A stretch of 5,497 nucleotides of DNA from positions 1-5,497 of the forward strand of contig CANIMS010000129.1 in assembly GCA_947468785.1 (NCBI GenBank). Reading direction: 5' to 3'. Each line of letters begins with the position of its first letter. Position 1 is the stretch's first letter. The notes under the pieces were generated by a model. That model was not told the DNA's origin and searched no databases. It saw only the letters and a program-made list of their open reading frames with translations. This document shows positions 4,193 to 5,497 of the stretch, in pieces. Source of the DNA: Betaproteobacteria bacterium (lineage in GTDB: Bacteria > Pseudomonadota > Gammaproteobacteria > Burkholderiales > Burkholderiaceae). Position numbers and translations under genes: made by a program.

Positions 4193-5497
4193 TAATCTCT
4201 TTTTGCATGAATTGATCTGGTAGCCAAGTTACTAACTCAGGCCAAATCGTAATGAGTGCTACTGCTACCACCATCATGGCAAAAAACGGTAAAGAAACTT
4301 TAGCAATGTAATTACTATCTTTTCCCGTCATACTTTGCAGCACAAATAAATTGAATCCAACTGGAGGGGTAACCTCCGCAATTTCGACTAGGAGCACCAC
4401 AAAAATACCAAACCACACCAAATCAAAACCAGCAGCTTGCACCATAGGCAATACAGTAACTGTTGTCAAAGCAATCATGGAAATGCCATCTAATGCAGTA
4501 CCAAGAATGATGTAGATAATAGTCAATACAAGAATGAGTACCCATGGCGATAAATGCATACTCTGCACCCACTCAGCTAAACCCCTTGGAATTCCGGTGT
4601 AGCTCATCACAATGGATAGGAATGAGGTAGCGCCTAGCACAAACATAATCATCGCAGTAAGGCGCGTTGCAGATAATAAGCTTTGCCAAAAATTGGTCCA
4701 AGAAAGATTACGACCAGCTGCAGCAAGAATTAAAGATCCGACTACTCCATATGCAGCAGCCTCAGTAGCCGTCGAGTAGCCAGCCAACATTAGCCAAGCA
4801 ATAAACACAATTAAAGCGGTACAAGGCATTAACTGACCAATTGAATGTAAACGTTGCTGCAGAGTATATTTTTCTGCAGGAGGAGTTTTATTCGGATTGA
4901 GTAAAGCCCAGACAATGATGTAGCCTGAAAATAGACCCATCAATATTGCAGCAGGAATAAATCCAGCCAAGAAGACGCGGATAATAGATTGATCCGCTGC
5001 CACTGCATAAACCACCATCGTTATTGAAGGTGGGATCAAAATCCCTAAAGTACCTGCACAAGATAGAGATCCAAGGGTAATTTTTTCATCGTAACCACGC
5101 TTGGTTAATTCTGGTAACGCAGACTTAGCAATCGTTGCACAGGTAGCAGCAGATGAACCAGAAACTGAACCAAAAATGCCGCATCCCAAAATATTCACAT
5201 GCATCAATCTACCCGGCAACCAATTTAACCAGGGTGATAAGCCTGTAAACATTTGTTCTGATAATTTTGTTCTAAACAGTATCTCCCCCATCCACACAAA
5301 TAAAGGTAAGGAAGCTAAGGTGTAGGAGGAGCTGGAATTCCACCAAACGTTCGCCAAGTTCATCATCGTGTCTTTATCAGAGAAAAACACGAGTCCAAAC
5401 CAAGCAGTGATTGCCACTCCAGCTGGAATCCAAATGCCAATTAAAAGCAAAAAGAACATTAGCAGAATCAAAATGAGAGCGATAAAGACGATGCTCA
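4188..5497 (-). CDS. TRAP transporter large permease subunit, DctM type (first base or so beyond the right edge)
   Basis: This is the large inner-membrane subunit of a tripartite ATP-independent periplasmic (TRAP) importer, which uses an ion gradient, usually Na+, to take up organic acids delivered by a periplasmic binding protein. The frame stays open to the window edge. A TTG at 5471-5469 could be a start, but the frame continues upstream as SIVFIALI, and the two edge bases (TG) would complete ATG if plus-strand base 5498 is T. That start would give 436 residues, typical for DctM, and keeps the first hydrophobic helix whole. Counting from the TTG, hallmarks are GCGIFGSVSGSSAATCATIA (96-115), PELTKRGYD (120-128), GTLGILIPPSI (140-150), TEAAAYG (236-242), LGTALDGISMI (323-333) and EIAEVTPPVGFNLFVLQSMT (363-382). 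About a dozen hydrophobic segments cover most of the protein, ending in a short polar tail. DctP and DctQ genes are expected upstream but are not in view. The adjacent pxp genes suggest 5-oxoproline or a similar lactam as cargo, which is inference. Confidence 0.95.
   Translation of the reverse strand, partial: SIVFIALILILLMFFLLLIGIWIPAGVAITAWFGLVFFSDKDTMMNLANVWWNSSSSYTLASLPLFVWMGEILFRTKLSEQMFTGLSPWLNWLPGRLMHVNILGCGIFGSVSGSSAATCATIAKSALPELTKRGYDEKITLGSLSCAGTLGILIPPSITMVVYAVAADQSIIRVFLAGFIPAAILMGLFSGYIIVWALLNPNKTPPAEKYTLQQRLHSIGQLMPCTALIVFIAWLMLAGYSTATEAAAYGVVGSLILAAAGRNLSWTNFWQSLLSATRLTAMIMFVLGATSFLSIVMSYTGIPRGLAEWVQSMHLSPWVLILVLTIIYIILGTALDGISMIALTTVTVLPMVQAAGFDLVWFGIFVVLLVEIAEVTPPVGFNLFVLQSMTGKDSNYIAKVSLPFFAMMVVAVALITIWPELVTWLPDQFMQKEIK

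Noticed and set aside
5101..5325. Plus-strand open frame of 74 codons
   Set aside because: It is antisense to conserved DctM motifs (the SGSSAA and LTKRGYD region), with no independent support.
1..5497. CRISPR array, insertion sequence, integrase, tRNA, rRNA, or defence system
   Set aside because: I saw no direct repeat series, transposase or recombinase motifs, or recognisable RNA gene. The window is packed with metabolic genes on one strand.

Overview
The window holds a single run of six genes, all on the minus strand, so it reads right to left: TRAP transporter large permease (dctM-type) -> fused 5-oxoprolinase subunits B and C (pxpB-pxpC) -> 5-oxoprolinase subunit A (pxpA) -> two CoA-transferase subunits (pcaI/pcaJ-like, A then B) -> the start of a short-chain dehydrogenase/reductase that runs off the left edge. 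Junctions are tight: 5 bp, a 4-bp ATGA overlap, 80 bp, a 1-bp TAATG overlap, and 50 bp. No gene on the plus strand could be supported, and there are no RNA genes, mobile elements or CRISPR repeats. The right edge cuts dctM about one base before its probable ATG.

The base composition is moderate (mid-40s % G+C by eye). The gene content (TRAP permease, fused 5-oxoprolinase/urea-amidolyase-type protein, PcaIJ-like CoA transferase) fits a proteobacterium. My best guess is a low-GC member of the Burkholderiales such as a freshwater Polynucleobacter-like organism; this is an impression from sequence style, not a proven assignment.

Region by region: 4188-5497 encodes the 12-or-so-helix membrane subunit of a TRAP importer; its periplasmic binding protein (DctP) and small membrane subunit (DctQ) would be expected just upstream, outside the window. 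2419-4182 and 1694-2422 together encode a complete PxpABC-type enzyme, which in characterised bacteria hydrolyses 5-oxoproline (pyroglutamate) to glutamate using ATP. 1614-1693 is a short AT-rich gap containing two small inverted repeats. 289-1613 encodes both halves of a class I CoA transferase. 1-238 is the N-terminal Rossmann region of an SDR oxidoreductase.

How they may work together: the most economical reading is import of a small carboxylate, probably 5-oxoproline or a related lactam, by the TRAP system and ring opening by PxpABC. The CoA transferase and SDR could then act on a downstream or parallel organic acid; nothing in the window shows that step. The cluster is assembled from known families. 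I found no clearly new system, but the combination, and several departures from the usual motifs in the PxpC half, leave the true substrate open.
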